Shown here in pieces: positions 25,058-33,175 of a DNA stretch of 38,444 nucleotides. Below the pieces are notes generated by a model. It was not told the origin of the DNA, ran no database searches, and worked only from the letters and a program-made list of their open reading frames with translations. This stretch comes from JBFELO01 sp041552055. Lineage in GTDB: Bacteria > Acidobacteriota > Thermoanaerobaculia > Thermoanaerobaculales > Sulfomarinibacteraceae. A program made the translations under genes and the position numbers. Within the stretch, counting starts at the first letter, position 1. Every line of letters begins with the position of its first letter. The stretch covers positions 1 through 38,444 of the forward strand of contig JBFELO010000030.1 of assembly GCA_041552055.1 (NCBI GenBank). The letters are read 5' to 3'.

Positions 25058-25393
25058 ATGGTTGAACACACCGAGCCAGGGGTGCACGTCGCGTCGGTCA
25101 AGCTGCTGGTGATCGTGTGGATCGCCCTGATGGTCGGCACCTGGTTGACCGTCTCCGCCACCTACGTGGATCTCGGAGCGCTCAACATCTGGATCGGCCT
25201 CGCGATCGCCACCGCCAAGGCCATCCTGGTCGCGCTGTACTACATGCATCTGAGGTGGGACAAACCGTTCAACGCATTCGTGTTCCTGGCGTCGTTCCTG
25301 TTTCTGGCGATCTTCGTCGGCATTGCCATGATGGACACGACGCACTACCAGGATGCGGTGATACCCGGTTTTTCCCCGGGGATGGGGAGCTGA
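25058..25393 (+). CDS. Cytochrome c oxidase subunit IV (CtaF/CoxD-like)
   Basis: The 111-residue protein has three hydrophobic helices (about 10-28, 40-64, 72-90). It has the subunit IV pattern VWIALMVGTWLTV, then AKAILVALYYMHLRWDKPFN and FLAIFVGIAMMD. Subunit IV is a small membrane protein associated with caa3/aa3 oxidases of this type. The gene begins 9 bp after coxC with the ribosome binding site AGGAG. It sits between the two subunit III-type genes in the same operon. Confidence 0.88.
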   Translation: MVEHTEPGVHVASVKLLVIVWIALMVGTWLTVSATYVDLGALNIWIGLAIATAKAILVALYYMHLRWDKPFNAFVFLASFLFLAIFVGIAMMDTTHYQDAVIPGFSPGMGS

Positions 25394-25400
25394 GATCGAG

Positions 25401-26039
25401 GTGCCGCGTGACGGTCGCGAAGAAGGCATGCCGGCCCGATCGATGAGCACGGCATCCAGCGGCGAGCCGGGCGGCCAAGCGGTCGCCACGGCCGACGCGG
25501 GGCTGTCGCCTCGACAGCTCGGGATGCGCCTCTTCCTGGTGTCGCTGGGCATCCTGTTCGGAGCGAGCCTCATCGGCTATCTGGTGATTCGATGGCGCGC
25601 AGATCAGTGGCCTCCCCCCGGCACTCCGGAGCTCCCACCAGGGCTCTGGGCAAGCACCGCGATTCTGGCAGTACTGAGCGTGCTGTTGGTCGTGGCGGTG
25701 CGAAGCGCGCGCGCGGCCGAGACCGTTGCCCTCGGCCGACAGCTGGCAGCGGCCACCGCACTGGCGGTCGCGTTCCTGGCCGCACAGACCGGCAACTGGG
25801 GGGGCATGGCGGCCGGCGGAGTGGTTCCCCAGCAGAGCCTTCTGCTGTTTGCGTTCTACGTCCTCACCTTTCTCCACGCCCTGCACGTGCTCGCCGGGGT
25901 GGTGCCGCTCGTGCTGGTCACGCTTCGGACACGAAAGGGGCGCTACGTCGACGATCCCGAGCCGGTCGAGCTGGTGGCGGCGTACTGGCACTTCCTCGGC
26001 GTGGCGTGGCTGGCGATCTTCGCGGTGCTCTCGATCTGA
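25401..26039 (+). CDS. Second cytochrome oxidase subunit III-like membrane protein
   Basis: The frame from GTG 25401 gives 212 residues; ATG 25429 (after GAAGAAGG) and ATG 25444 are alternative starts. The protein has about five hydrophobic segments and ends with FYVLTFLHALHVLAGVVPL and VAAYWHFLGVAWLAIFAVLS, the HALHVLAG and AAYWHFLG boxes typical of subunit III. It lacks the first hydrophobic helices' ATEILFF motif of the coxC gene. Such a second III-like protein is often found at the end of caa3/nitric-oxide-reductase-like operons. Its exact role in the complex is not known from sequence. It is the last gene of the operon; a promoter for the next gene overlaps its stop. Confidence 0.75.
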   Translation: MPRDGREEGMPARSMSTASSGEPGGQAVATADAGLSPRQLGMRLFLVSLGILFGASLIGYLVIRWRADQWPPPGTPELPPGLWASTAILAVLSVLLVVAVRSARAAETVALGRQLAAATALAVAFLAAQTGNWGGMAAGGVVPQQSLLLFAFYVLTFLHALHVLAGVVPLVLVTLRTRKGRYVDDPEPVELVAAYWHFLGVAWLAIFAVLSI

Positions 26040-26065
26040 CCGCAGACATCTGGCGCGGCTAGAAT
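26036..26065 (+). promoter_or_regulatory. Candidate promoter for the transporter-SBP fusion gene
   Basis: CTGACC (26036-26041) and TAGAAT (26060-26065) are separated by 18 bp; the -35 matches TTGACA at 4 of 6 positions. The box ends 8 bp before ATG 26074, suggesting a leaderless transcript. The promoter overlaps the stop codon of the upstream oxidase gene, so the fusion gene is probably transcribed separately. Confidence 0.5.
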
Positions 26066-26073
26066 TGAGAGCC

Positions 26074-28269
26074 ATGGAAGATCCAGCGACCGACGAATCG
26101 AGCGGCTTCGCGTTCAAGCGACTCAACCTGTCATCGAGAATCCTGATCGGATTGAGTGCCGGGATCGCCTGCGGGTTATTCTTCGGTGAGTACTGTGCCT
26201 GGTTGTCGGTCGTCGGCGAGGCGTTCATCGACCTGCTGCAGATGACCATCCTGCCCTACATCACCGCGGCCTTGATCCTCAACATCGGGAAGCTGTCGGC
26301 GGACCAGGCGCGTCGTCTCGCGGGCCATGCCGGACTCGTGCTCCTCGTGCTGTGGGCAGTGGCCGGCGTGGCGCTGGTCGTGGCACCGCTTGCTTTTCCC
26401 GCCTTCGAACATGGTTCATTCTTCAGCTCCACCATGGTCCAGCCGCCCGACGAGTTCGATCCCGTCGGGCTCTACATCCCAAGAAACCCCTTCCACTCCC
26501 TGGCCAACAACGTGGTCCCGGCGGTAGTACTGTTTTCAATCTGCATCGGGGTGGCTCTCATCGGTGTCGAGCGCAAGCAGGGACTCATCGATCTGCTGGA
26601 GGTGGTGTGCGAGGCGCTGACACGGGTCAGCACCTTCGTGGTGAAACTGACCCCTTACGGCATCTTCGCGATCGCCGCCGCCGCCGCAGGGACGATGACC
26701 CTTGAGGAACTGGGCAAGATTCACGCATACCTCGTCGTGTACACGGCCGTCGGGCTCGTGCTAGCCCTCTGGGTGCTGCCGCTCCTGGTCGCTTCGGTAA
26801 CCCCCTTCAGCTACCGCCAGGTGGTCACGGCGTCGCGGGACGCGATGGTCACGGCATTCGCCACCGGCAAGCTCTTCGTGGTGCTGCCGCTGCTGATCGA
26901 TGCCACCCGCGTCCTCTTCCAGAAACTGGAGCGGGATCAGCGAGAGGTCGAGGATGCGGCGAGCGTGCTGGTGCCTTTGGCCTATCCGTTCCCTTCGGTC
27001 GGCAAGCTGCTCGCCCTCCTGTTCATCCCGTTCGGGGCGTGGTTCGTGGGCAGCCCACTCGCCGGACAACAGATCCCGATGTTGTTCGGCACCGGCCTGC
27101 TGTCGCTGTTTGGCAGCCCCCTCGCGGCGATTCCGTTCCTCCTGGATCTGTTTCGGCTGCCGGCGGATCTTTTCAACCTCTTCGTGATGTCCGGGGTGTG
27201 GTCGACCAGGATCAGCGACGCGGTGGGGGCGATGCACCTGTTCGCCTTTTCGGTGTTGGCGTCGTGCGCAATGGCGGGGATGGTGCAGATTCGCTGGCGG
27301 CAGTTGGCGGCTGTCGGCCTGTCGGTCGGTGCGGTCGCCTTGTTGGTGCTTGGTGGCGTTCGAATGCACCTCGGCTCGGTGATGCGGGGAGCGGCCGACG
27401 AACCGGCGCCCATCGACGCCATGACGTATCGGAGAAGCCAGGCTCCACACACGGTGCTGGACCACGCGTCGCCGAACCCCGTGCCGCTGGGTGAAGGTCA
27501 ATCCCGCCTCGCGCGCATCAAGGAATCCGGTGTGATCCGGGTCGGCTTCGATCCGGAGGCGTTGCCTTTCGCGTACTTCAACGCTGCGGGTGAACTCGTG
27601 GGGTTCGACGTCGAGATGGCCCATCGTCTCGCGCTCGAACTCGGCGTCGCGATCGAGTTCGTCCCGTTCCACCTGGAGACCCTGGCCGATCAGCTCGAAG
27701 AAGACCACTTCGACGTGGCAATGGGCGGCGTCGTGGCGACCTTCAATCTCCTGGAGACCGCGGTGATCGCCATGTCGGGCATCGAGGTGACCGGCGCTCT
27801 GGTGGTCCGCGACCATCTGCGGGGCAACGTCGGCACCCTTGAAGCAATCCGTGCCCTGGACCATCCGAAGTTCGGTGTCGTGGGGTACCCGTGGATCTCG
27901 AGCAGGTTCCACGAATGGCTGCCGAACGTGGAGTTGGTGGTGATCGCTGAAAACCACGAGTTCTTCAAGGGTGAGGCGGGCGACGTCATGGCGCTCGTGA
28001 CGATCGCCGAGACCGGGGCCGCGTGGACCGTCCGCTACCCCGATTTCCACGTCGTGGTGCCGGACGGTGTCGACGTCAAGGGCCAGCTCGCCTATCCGAT
28101 CGGAGGTGGGGATCTCGCATTTCGGAGCTACGTGGAGCGATGGGCGATCCTGGTGCGTGAAGACGGGACCGCCGACGAGCTGCACGAGCACTGGATACTC
28201 GGCGGCGGCGCCAGAATCCGTGGCCCCCGTTGGTCGGTCATCCGCGATGTCCTGCACTGGGTCGAGTAG
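26074..28269 (+). CDS. Dicarboxylate/amino-acid:cation symporter-like transporter fused to a family 3 solute-binding domain
   Basis: The frame is open from 25726 in the shadow of the oxidase gene, but ATG 26074 starts the conserved part (731 residues). Residues 1 to about 440 resemble the DAACS/SDF symporters (GltP/DctA): ILIGLSAGIACGLFFGEY, FIDLLQMTILPYITAALI, FVVKLTPYGIFAIAAAAAG. The family's serine-rich hairpin is replaced by AFATGKLFVVLPLLID, and the NMDGT region by AYPFPSVGKL. From about residue 484 a periplasmic binding-protein domain (SBP_bac_3) follows: SGVIRVGFDPEALPFAYFN, LVGFDVEMAHRLALELGVAIEF, DVAMGGVV, YPIGGGDLAFRSYVERW. A secondary transporter carrying its own binding protein on the periplasmic side is unusual. 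An amino acid or organic acid substrate is inferred. Confidence 0.85.
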   Translation: MEDPATDESSGFAFKRLNLSSRILIGLSAGIACGLFFGEYCAWLSVVGEAFIDLLQMTILPYITAALILNIGKLSADQARRLAGHAGLVLLVLWAVAGVALVVAPLAFPAFEHGSFFSSTMVQPPDEFDPVGLYIPRNPFHSLANNVVPAVVLFSICIGVALIGVERKQGLIDLLEVVCEALTRVSTFVVKLTPYGIFAIAAAAAGTMTLEELGKIHAYLVVYTAVGLVLALWVLPLLVASVTPFSYRQVVTASRDAMVTAFATGKLFVVLPLLIDATRVLFQKLERDQREVEDAASVLVPLAYPFPSVGKLLALLFIPFGAWFVGSPLAGQQIPMLFGTGLLSLFGSPLAAIPFLLDLFRLPADLFNLFVMSGVWSTRISDAVGAMHLFAFSVLASCAMAGMVQIRWRQLAAVGLSVGAVALLVLGGVRMHLGSVMRGAADEPAPIDAMTYRRSQAPHTVLDHASPNPVPLGEGQSRLARIKESGVIRVGFDPEALPFAYFNAAGELVGFDVEMAHRLALELGVAIEFVPFHLETLADQLEEDHFDVAMGGVVATFNLLETAVIAMSGIEVTGALVVRDHLRGNVGTLEAIRALDHPKFGVVGYPWISSRFHEWLPNVELVVIAENHEFFKGEAGDVMALVTIAETGAAWTVRYPDFHVVVPDGVDVKGQLAYPIGGGDLAFRSYVERWAILVREDGTADELHEHWILGGGARIRGPRWSVIRDVLHWVE

Positions 28270-28273
28270 TCGA

Positions 28274-28287
28274 GCCGAGATTTCGGC
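28274..28287 (+). terminator. Possible small hairpin after the transporter gene
   Basis: GCCGA-GATT-TCGGC forms a perfect 5-bp stem 4 bp after the stop codon at 28269. There is no T-tract, so classical intrinsic termination is uncertain. It lies between convergent genes. Confidence 0.3.
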
Positions 28288-28296
28288 CGGGCGGTC

Positions 28297-28324
28297 GAGC
28301 GACCAGCGACGAGCGACCAGCGAC
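28297..28324 (+). repeat. Two tandem copies of a 14-bp unit
   Basis: GAGCGACCAGCGAC occurs twice in direct tandem in the 81-bp convergent spacer between the transporter gene and the frameshifted synthase-like gene. No role is evident. Confidence 0.7.
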
Positions 28325-28350
28325 AGCCGGCTGTGCAGGGCCTTTGGCTT

Positions 28351-30514
28351 CTACTCCCCGCGTCTTCGAACGGCGACGATCACCGCCGGGATGGCCGCGA
28401 GCTCGATCACCGCCAGCCCGGCGGCAGTGGCGGTCAGGCCGGCCCAGGGAAGGGCCACGATGCCGATGATGAGGGCGGCCGCCGCCGCGCCCGCCTCGTC
28501 GGCGGCGAAGGCGATGCCGGCGCCGCGTCGCGTCTGGCCACGCGCGGCGAGGTCCGCCAGCCCAGGGAACGCCGCCCCGGTAAGAAATCCGCCTGCCACC
28601 AGCAACCCGGGCACCACGACCACGGGGAATCGCATCGGCACTCCCAGGGCGACTGCGATCGACAACGCCGTTCCGGTTCCCAGCACCACGGGCAGTCGTG
28701 CGGCCCCCGGGGACCACCGGGAGGCTGTCAGGGATCCGGCTGCAAGTCCCCCCATGAATGCAGCGGTGAGGGCCCCGATCTCGGCGTAGACCGAACCGAG
28801 GGTCGCCTGCCACGAGGCGATCAGTAGCAGCCACCAGCCCATCGAGCACAGGCCGACAACGGCCGCGGTGGCGCTCGCCGGTGGTCGACGCGTGCCGGCG
28901 AGCGCGAGAAGACCAACGGCCAGAATCGCGACGCCGAAGGCGAGGGGCGTCGGGGGCCGACCCTCGAGAGTCCTCGAGAGTTGCAGGATGGAGGGCCGGG
29001 AACGGGCCTCGAGGAGACCCGCGGCGAGCAGTACCGCTCGAGGGTGGCTCGTGGTGTTGACCGGTGCAGACGCCGCGCCGACGACCCGGTTGAGAGTCTC
29101 GGCGCGGGACGGGTCGACCACGATAGCCAACATCTCGGGGTCAAAGCCCGAGTTCGAGATCCCGCGTCGGGCCCAGCGGCGTTCGAGTTCGGCAGGATCC
29201 ACGCTGAGCCGCGCCCGTGACCGGCCTGCGACGAGCAAAACCTCTTCGCCGGGAACCGCCACCAACTGCGGGAAGACCTGACGGAGTGTGGTTGCGAGGA
29301 CTTCGAGAAGCCTGCCCGCGGCCCCCCCCCAGGTAAACGTCGGAGATCTCGAGCCGGATCACCAGGACGCCGTCATCGCTCATGTGGCGACGGCAGGTCC
29401 GGAAGAACTCGAGGGTGCGGGTCCGGTTGTGACGGATGGTCGTGGGGTTGCCGTCCCGCAGCACCACGAGGTTCCATGGCCCCTCGCGGGAAAGCACGCG
29501 CAGCGGATCCGAAGCGACCGTCCGGAGTCGAGGGCTCGTCAGGCTCTGCTGGAACTCGCGCCCGTACCACCTCGGCAGCACCTCCACCAGCTGTGGATCC
29601 TCCTCGACGGTGACGATCTCGTCGACCGGATGCTCGGCCATATGACCGACGGAACCGTCGGTCAGACAACCCAGCGCGAACACCCTTTTCGGGTTCGGAT
29701 GGAGCAGCATCAGCAGGTGGGCGCGCGGAATCGTTGTGAACGGATTCGGGTAGACGGCGACCAGTCGGCCATCGGCGTAGAGGGTGTTAGGCGTGCCGCC
29801 GGCGAGCTCGACCCGCTGGTGGTGGGTCTCCCGCCACTCTGACAGTGATCCCGGGTGGCCGGCCCAGCGCCATGCGGTGTGGGCGAGCAGGTTGCCAGCG
29901 GGTCCTGCCGCAGCGCAGGCCATGAGGAAGAGAAGAGCCGCAGCGACCCTGCTACGCGGCCATACCAGGGCCGCGGCCAACAGTCCGGATCCGACACAGA
30001 TCGCGGCGGCGGCTCCGAGGGGGGCGAGCACGAAGCTCAGCACCAGTCCACCGACGAGCGCTCCGATCGCCTCGAGGGCGTAGGCGCGCCCGGCTCCGCT
30101 GTCGCCGAGACCCTCCGCGAGAATAGGGAAAGCGAGTCCGCCGGCCGCCGCTGCCGGGAGCACGGCGATCGTCCACAGCCACAGCGCGTGCCACGTCGTC
30201 AGTGTTTCGCCCGGTGCCGCGCCCGTCAGCTCGGGCGCCGCCCGGAACAACACGACGCCGGTCCCGGCAAGGAGCATGACCAGGAACGGCAGCGTGTGGG
30301 CCAGGCGATCCGACCCCCAGCGGGTGCCGCACCTCGACCCCGCACCCATCCCGACCAGCCACAGGGCCATCACCGAACCCCACGCGAGCTCGGAACCAGC
30401 CATGGCCGCCATCGCTTCCCGGAGCAGCAATGCCTGGGCGATTGCGGTGGCGAAGCCGAGGACGATGACGGTCCTGCGCGCGTCGGTGTACGAGGCGGTA
30501 TCCAACTCGGACAT
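28351..30514 (-). pseudogene. Membrane-embedded spermidine-synthase-like protein, reading frame broken at a G9 tract
   Basis: Two overlapping minus-strand frames together make one protein of about 720 residues. The first (start ATG 30514 or GTG 30526) has about seven hydrophobic helices and then a Rossmann methyltransferase-like domain typical of polyamine-synthase-like proteins (HPNPKRVFALGCLTDGSVGH, VDEIVTVEEDPQLVEVL). It runs out of sense after DVYLGG. The second frame (from about 29265 to 28351) resumes with VAVPGEEVLLVAG and six or seven further helices. The break lies at nine consecutive C (plus strand) at 29322-29330. Removing one base makes DVYLGGAAGRLLEVLATTLR run on smoothly into FPQLVAVPGEE, the expected family sequence. 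It may be a sequencing or assembly error, a recent mutation or a phase-variable tract. Family members are fused MFS/spermidine synthases of unclear substrate. Confidence 0.78.
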
Positions 30515-30575
30515 TATGCCCTGCACGGCGTGAGAGTCGCGACGACGCGAAGCGTCGGTGCGGAGTGCGCTCGGA

Positions 30576-30680
30576 CCCGTCCCCGTCCCCGTCTACGTGT
30601 TCGAAGGGAGCGTCGGGTTCCCATCGTGCGATCGGAGGCGGATACGGAAACGGATACGGAGACGGGACCTCCCCTGACTC
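30576..30680 (+). repeat. Hexamer-built intergenic repeat element, copy 6
   Basis: The left arm CCCGTCCCCGTCCCCGTC (30576-30593) faces the right arm at 30632-30665 made of GGAGGC, GGATAC, GGAAAC, GGATAC, GGAGAC units. The tail is GGGACCTCCCCTGACTC (30664-30680), where TGACTC is the GAGTCA end in inverse orientation. It directly follows the pepD stop (minus strand, 30685). Next to it, CGACGC-GAA-GCGTCG at 30543-30557 is a separate perfect 6-bp hairpin upstream of the synthase-like gene. Confidence 0.75.
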
Positions 30681-30684
30681 CGGG

Positions 30685-32151
30685 CTACGACAGGTCCTCC
30701 AACAGAGCCTTGAGGACCGTGTAGAAGCGGTCCACGGACGAGATCTGGACTCGCTCCTCGGGCGAGTGAGCGTTCTGGATCTCGGGTCCGATCGACACGG
30801 CGTCCATGTCGGGCATCTTCTCGATCAGCAGGCCGCACTCGAGGCCGGCGTGAATCGCCTTGATTTCCGGTCTTGACCCCAATACCTGCTCGAACACCCG
30901 GGCTGTCTTCTTGACGATTGGCGATTCGGGGTTCGGCTTCCATCCGGGGTATGGGTCGTCCGAGCTGACGGTCGCCCCCGACAGGGTGGAGATGGAGGTG
31001 ATCTGGCGTCCGATAGCGTTCAGCGCCGGCATGATCGACGATCGGTGCGAAGTGATGATCCGGGCGTGGTCCCCCTCGGTCGAGACCACCGCCATGTTGT
31101 TCGAGGATTCCACCAGACCGATGACCTCGCGGGACATGGCAAGCACGCCGTGAGGGATCGCGTCGAGCAACCGCAGCAATCGATCCCGGGCATGGACATT
31201 GAGAACGTGTTGGAGGTCCTCGGTGTCGTCCAGCGTTTCCACCGCGACCTCGAACTCAGGATCGCTGGAGAGGAACTCCTCCTTGAAGTCCTGGTGACAG
31301 GCGTCGGCCGCGGTGCGCAGGCGATCGAGGTCGCCACGATGCACGCGACACGTGGCAAACGCCTCCCGGGGGATCGCGTTGTGCTTGGAGCCTCCCTCGA
31401 GCGCGACTACGTCGACCTCGATGGCGGCATCCAGGGCGGCGAGCAGAATCCGGGTGGTGAGCTTGATGGCGTTACCCCGGTTTTCGATGATGTTGAGTCC
31501 GGAGTGGCCGCCCCGCAGACCGCGCACCGCGATCCGAATCGGGATCGAAGCCAGCAGGCCTCGTCGGCGAGCCAACGGAAGGCTGGACGTGACGTCGGCG
31601 CCTCCGGCACATCCGATGTAGATCGCCGCGTCCTCCTCGGTGTCCAGGTTGATCATAGTGCGGCCCTCGATATTGGAGGGGTCGAGCAGCTTGGCGCCGG
31701 TCAAACCAGTTTCCTCGTCCATCGTGCAGAGGATTTCGAGCGGACCGTGGACGCAGGAGGGGTCCTCGGCTACTGCCATCGCGGCGGCGACTCCGATCCC
31801 GTTGTCTGCTCCGAGCGTGGTCCCCTTTGCCGATACCCAGTCACCGTCGACGACGACCTCGATGCCCTGCGACATGAAATCGTGGTTTACATCGGAGTTC
31901 TTCTCGCACACCATATCGAGATGTCCCTGGAGGACGACGGTCGGCGCGTCCTCGTGGCCGCCCGTGGCGGGAACGCGAATGGTCCGGTTCCCGGCGTCGT
32001 CCGTGCGCACCTCGAAACCGCGGCCGGCGGCCCAGGCGTCGACATGGGCGGCGATCTGTCCTTCGTGCTTCGAGGGTCGGGGGATGCTTCGAATCGCGTC
32101 GAAATGTGACCAGAGGAGCTTCGGCTCCAGGGACTCGAGTGGGCTGCTCAT
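30685..32151 (-). CDS. pepD: Aminoacyl-histidine dipeptidase PepD (M20C)
   Basis: The 488-residue protein is a full-length PepD-type metallopeptidase. Metal and catalytic residues are visible: H77 and D79 in LQGHLDMV, D116 in LGADNGIG, the E146-E147 pair in MDEETG, D170 in NLDTEE, and the C-terminal His in IHAGLECG. The M20C family hydrolyses Xaa-His and other dipeptides in the cytoplasm. ATG 32151 has the strong ribosome binding site AAGGAGG (32158-32164). It is followed in the same direction by repeat copy 6 and the frameshifted synthase-like gene. Its upstream neighbour on the same strand ends 64 bp away. Confidence 0.95.
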   Translation of the reverse strand: MSSPLESLEPKLLWSHFDAIRSIPRPSKHEGQIAAHVDAWAAGRGFEVRTDDAGNRTIRVPATGGHEDAPTVVLQGHLDMVCEKNSDVNHDFMSQGIEVVVDGDWVSAKGTTLGADNGIGVAAAMAVAEDPSCVHGPLEILCTMDEETGLTGAKLLDPSNIEGRTMINLDTEEDAAIYIGCAGGADVTSSLPLARRRGLLASIPIRIAVRGLRGGHSGLNIIENRGNAIKLTTRILLAALDAAIEVDVVALEGGSKHNAIPREAFATCRVHRGDLDRLRTAADACHQDFKEEFLSSDPEFEVAVETLDDTEDLQHVLNVHARDRLLRLLDAIPHGVLAMSREVIGLVESSNNMAVVSTEGDHARIITSHRSSIMPALNAIGRQITSISTLSGATVSSDDPYPGWKPNPESPIVKKTARVFEQVLGSRPEIKAIHAGLECGLLIEKMPDMDAVSIGPEIQNAHSPEERVQISSVDRFYTVLKALLEDLS

Positions 32152-32215
32152 GGATGTCCTCCTTCATCGGATCCGTCGGTTGGCTCGGCAAGAAGATGTT
32201 AACCGATCCCGAGTC

Positions 32216-33175
32216 TCAGAAATGTGCCCCGAGCAACGACTCCAGGATTTCCAGCGCGGTGAGGGCCCCCCCAATTCGCAGACCGTCCGCCATGGCGGAG
32301 ATCGCGACGTGTCGCCGATCGTACGAGAGTCGCGGCGGCGTCATCGCCACCCTGTCGGTCTCCGGGGTGGTGTCGAGGCTGAGGGGCTCTTGCCGCACGT
32401 CGAAGAGCTGGTCGGCGATGATCGCCTCCCAGATTGCGTTCTCGTCGACCGGCTCGTCGAACGCGAGGCCGAGATACACCGCGTGGCCGTGGAAACAACC
32501 TGCCGCTGCTCGGCCGACAGCCACGTCGAGGCCCGGCACGACAATCGCCGCGTCTTCCTGCAGGACATCCTCGGTCCCGGCGACCACGTTGAACGCCAGG
32601 ACATTGCCCTCGATCAGCTCCTCGACCGGCGCCCCCTGCAGCCGTTGCGCGGCCTGTCTCGCCAGCACCTCGATCGCATCTCCTCCGAGAGACGACACCG
32701 GGTCCACCGCCGTAACGGTTCCTCCGACAGGCACAAGATGCCTGAGGGCACGCACCAGGCTCGACACCACCACCAGTGCCGGATGGGCCACGCGGATGTG
32801 CGCCGATGGCCAGGAATCCGCTGCACCGGCCGCGGGTCGGCACCGATCCGCCAGCGAAGCGGAGCGCGCGACGTCGACCACCGGCAGTGACGGATCGTCG
32901 TCCATGTTGGCGAACAGGTGGCTCAACCTCGGCGTGTCCGTGTCGGACGCGACCAGCACCGCACTGCAGCGCGCGAAGTCGTCGGCCCCGGACAGCTGCG
33001 GAATCAGGGCGGGCATGCCTACGAGTTCGGCGATTTGGTGCTCGGCGTCGTCTTCGGTGTGACAGTAGGAGAACTCTCCGACCAGATCGGGGCGCCTTTC
33101 GGCGACCGACATGACCTCGCGCCCCATCAGCGTCAGCGGGTCAATCACGAGGAGCTTGTGTGCTACTGGGGCCAT
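32216..33175 (-). CDS. Aspartate-semialdehyde-dehydrogenase-like protein lacking the catalytic cysteine (USG-1-like)
   Basis: ATG 33175 (GGAAGGA upstream) gives 319 residues beginning MAPVAHKLLVIDPLTLMGREV; a start at 33211 is also open. The layout follows aspartate-semialdehyde dehydrogenase: an N-terminal nucleotide-binding region, a dimerization domain (SSLGGDAIEVLARQAAQRL, EELIEGNVLAFNVV), and a C-terminal GGALTALEILESLL helix. Where Asd has the active-site NPxC box, this protein reads VAHPALVVVSSLV, with no Cys. The family includes the USG-1 proteins, close relatives of Asd without known activity. The start lies inside the 3' end of pssA (35-bp overlap), so the two are probably co-transcribed. 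A regulatory or non-dehydrogenase role is inferred. Confidence 0.75.
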   Translation of the reverse strand: MAPVAHKLLVIDPLTLMGREVMSVAERRPDLVGEFSYCHTEDDAEHQIAELVGMPALIPQLSGADDFARCSAVLVASDTDTPRLSHLFANMDDDPSLPVVDVARSASLADRCRPAAGAADSWPSAHIRVAHPALVVVSSLVRALRHLVPVGGTVTAVDPVSSLGGDAIEVLARQAAQRLQGAPVEELIEGNVLAFNVVAGTEDVLQEDAAIVVPGLDVAVGRAAAGCFHGHAVYLGLAFDEPVDENAIWEAIIADQLFDVRQEPLSLDTTPETDRVAMTPPRLSYDRRHVAISAMADGLRIGGALTALEILESLLGAHF

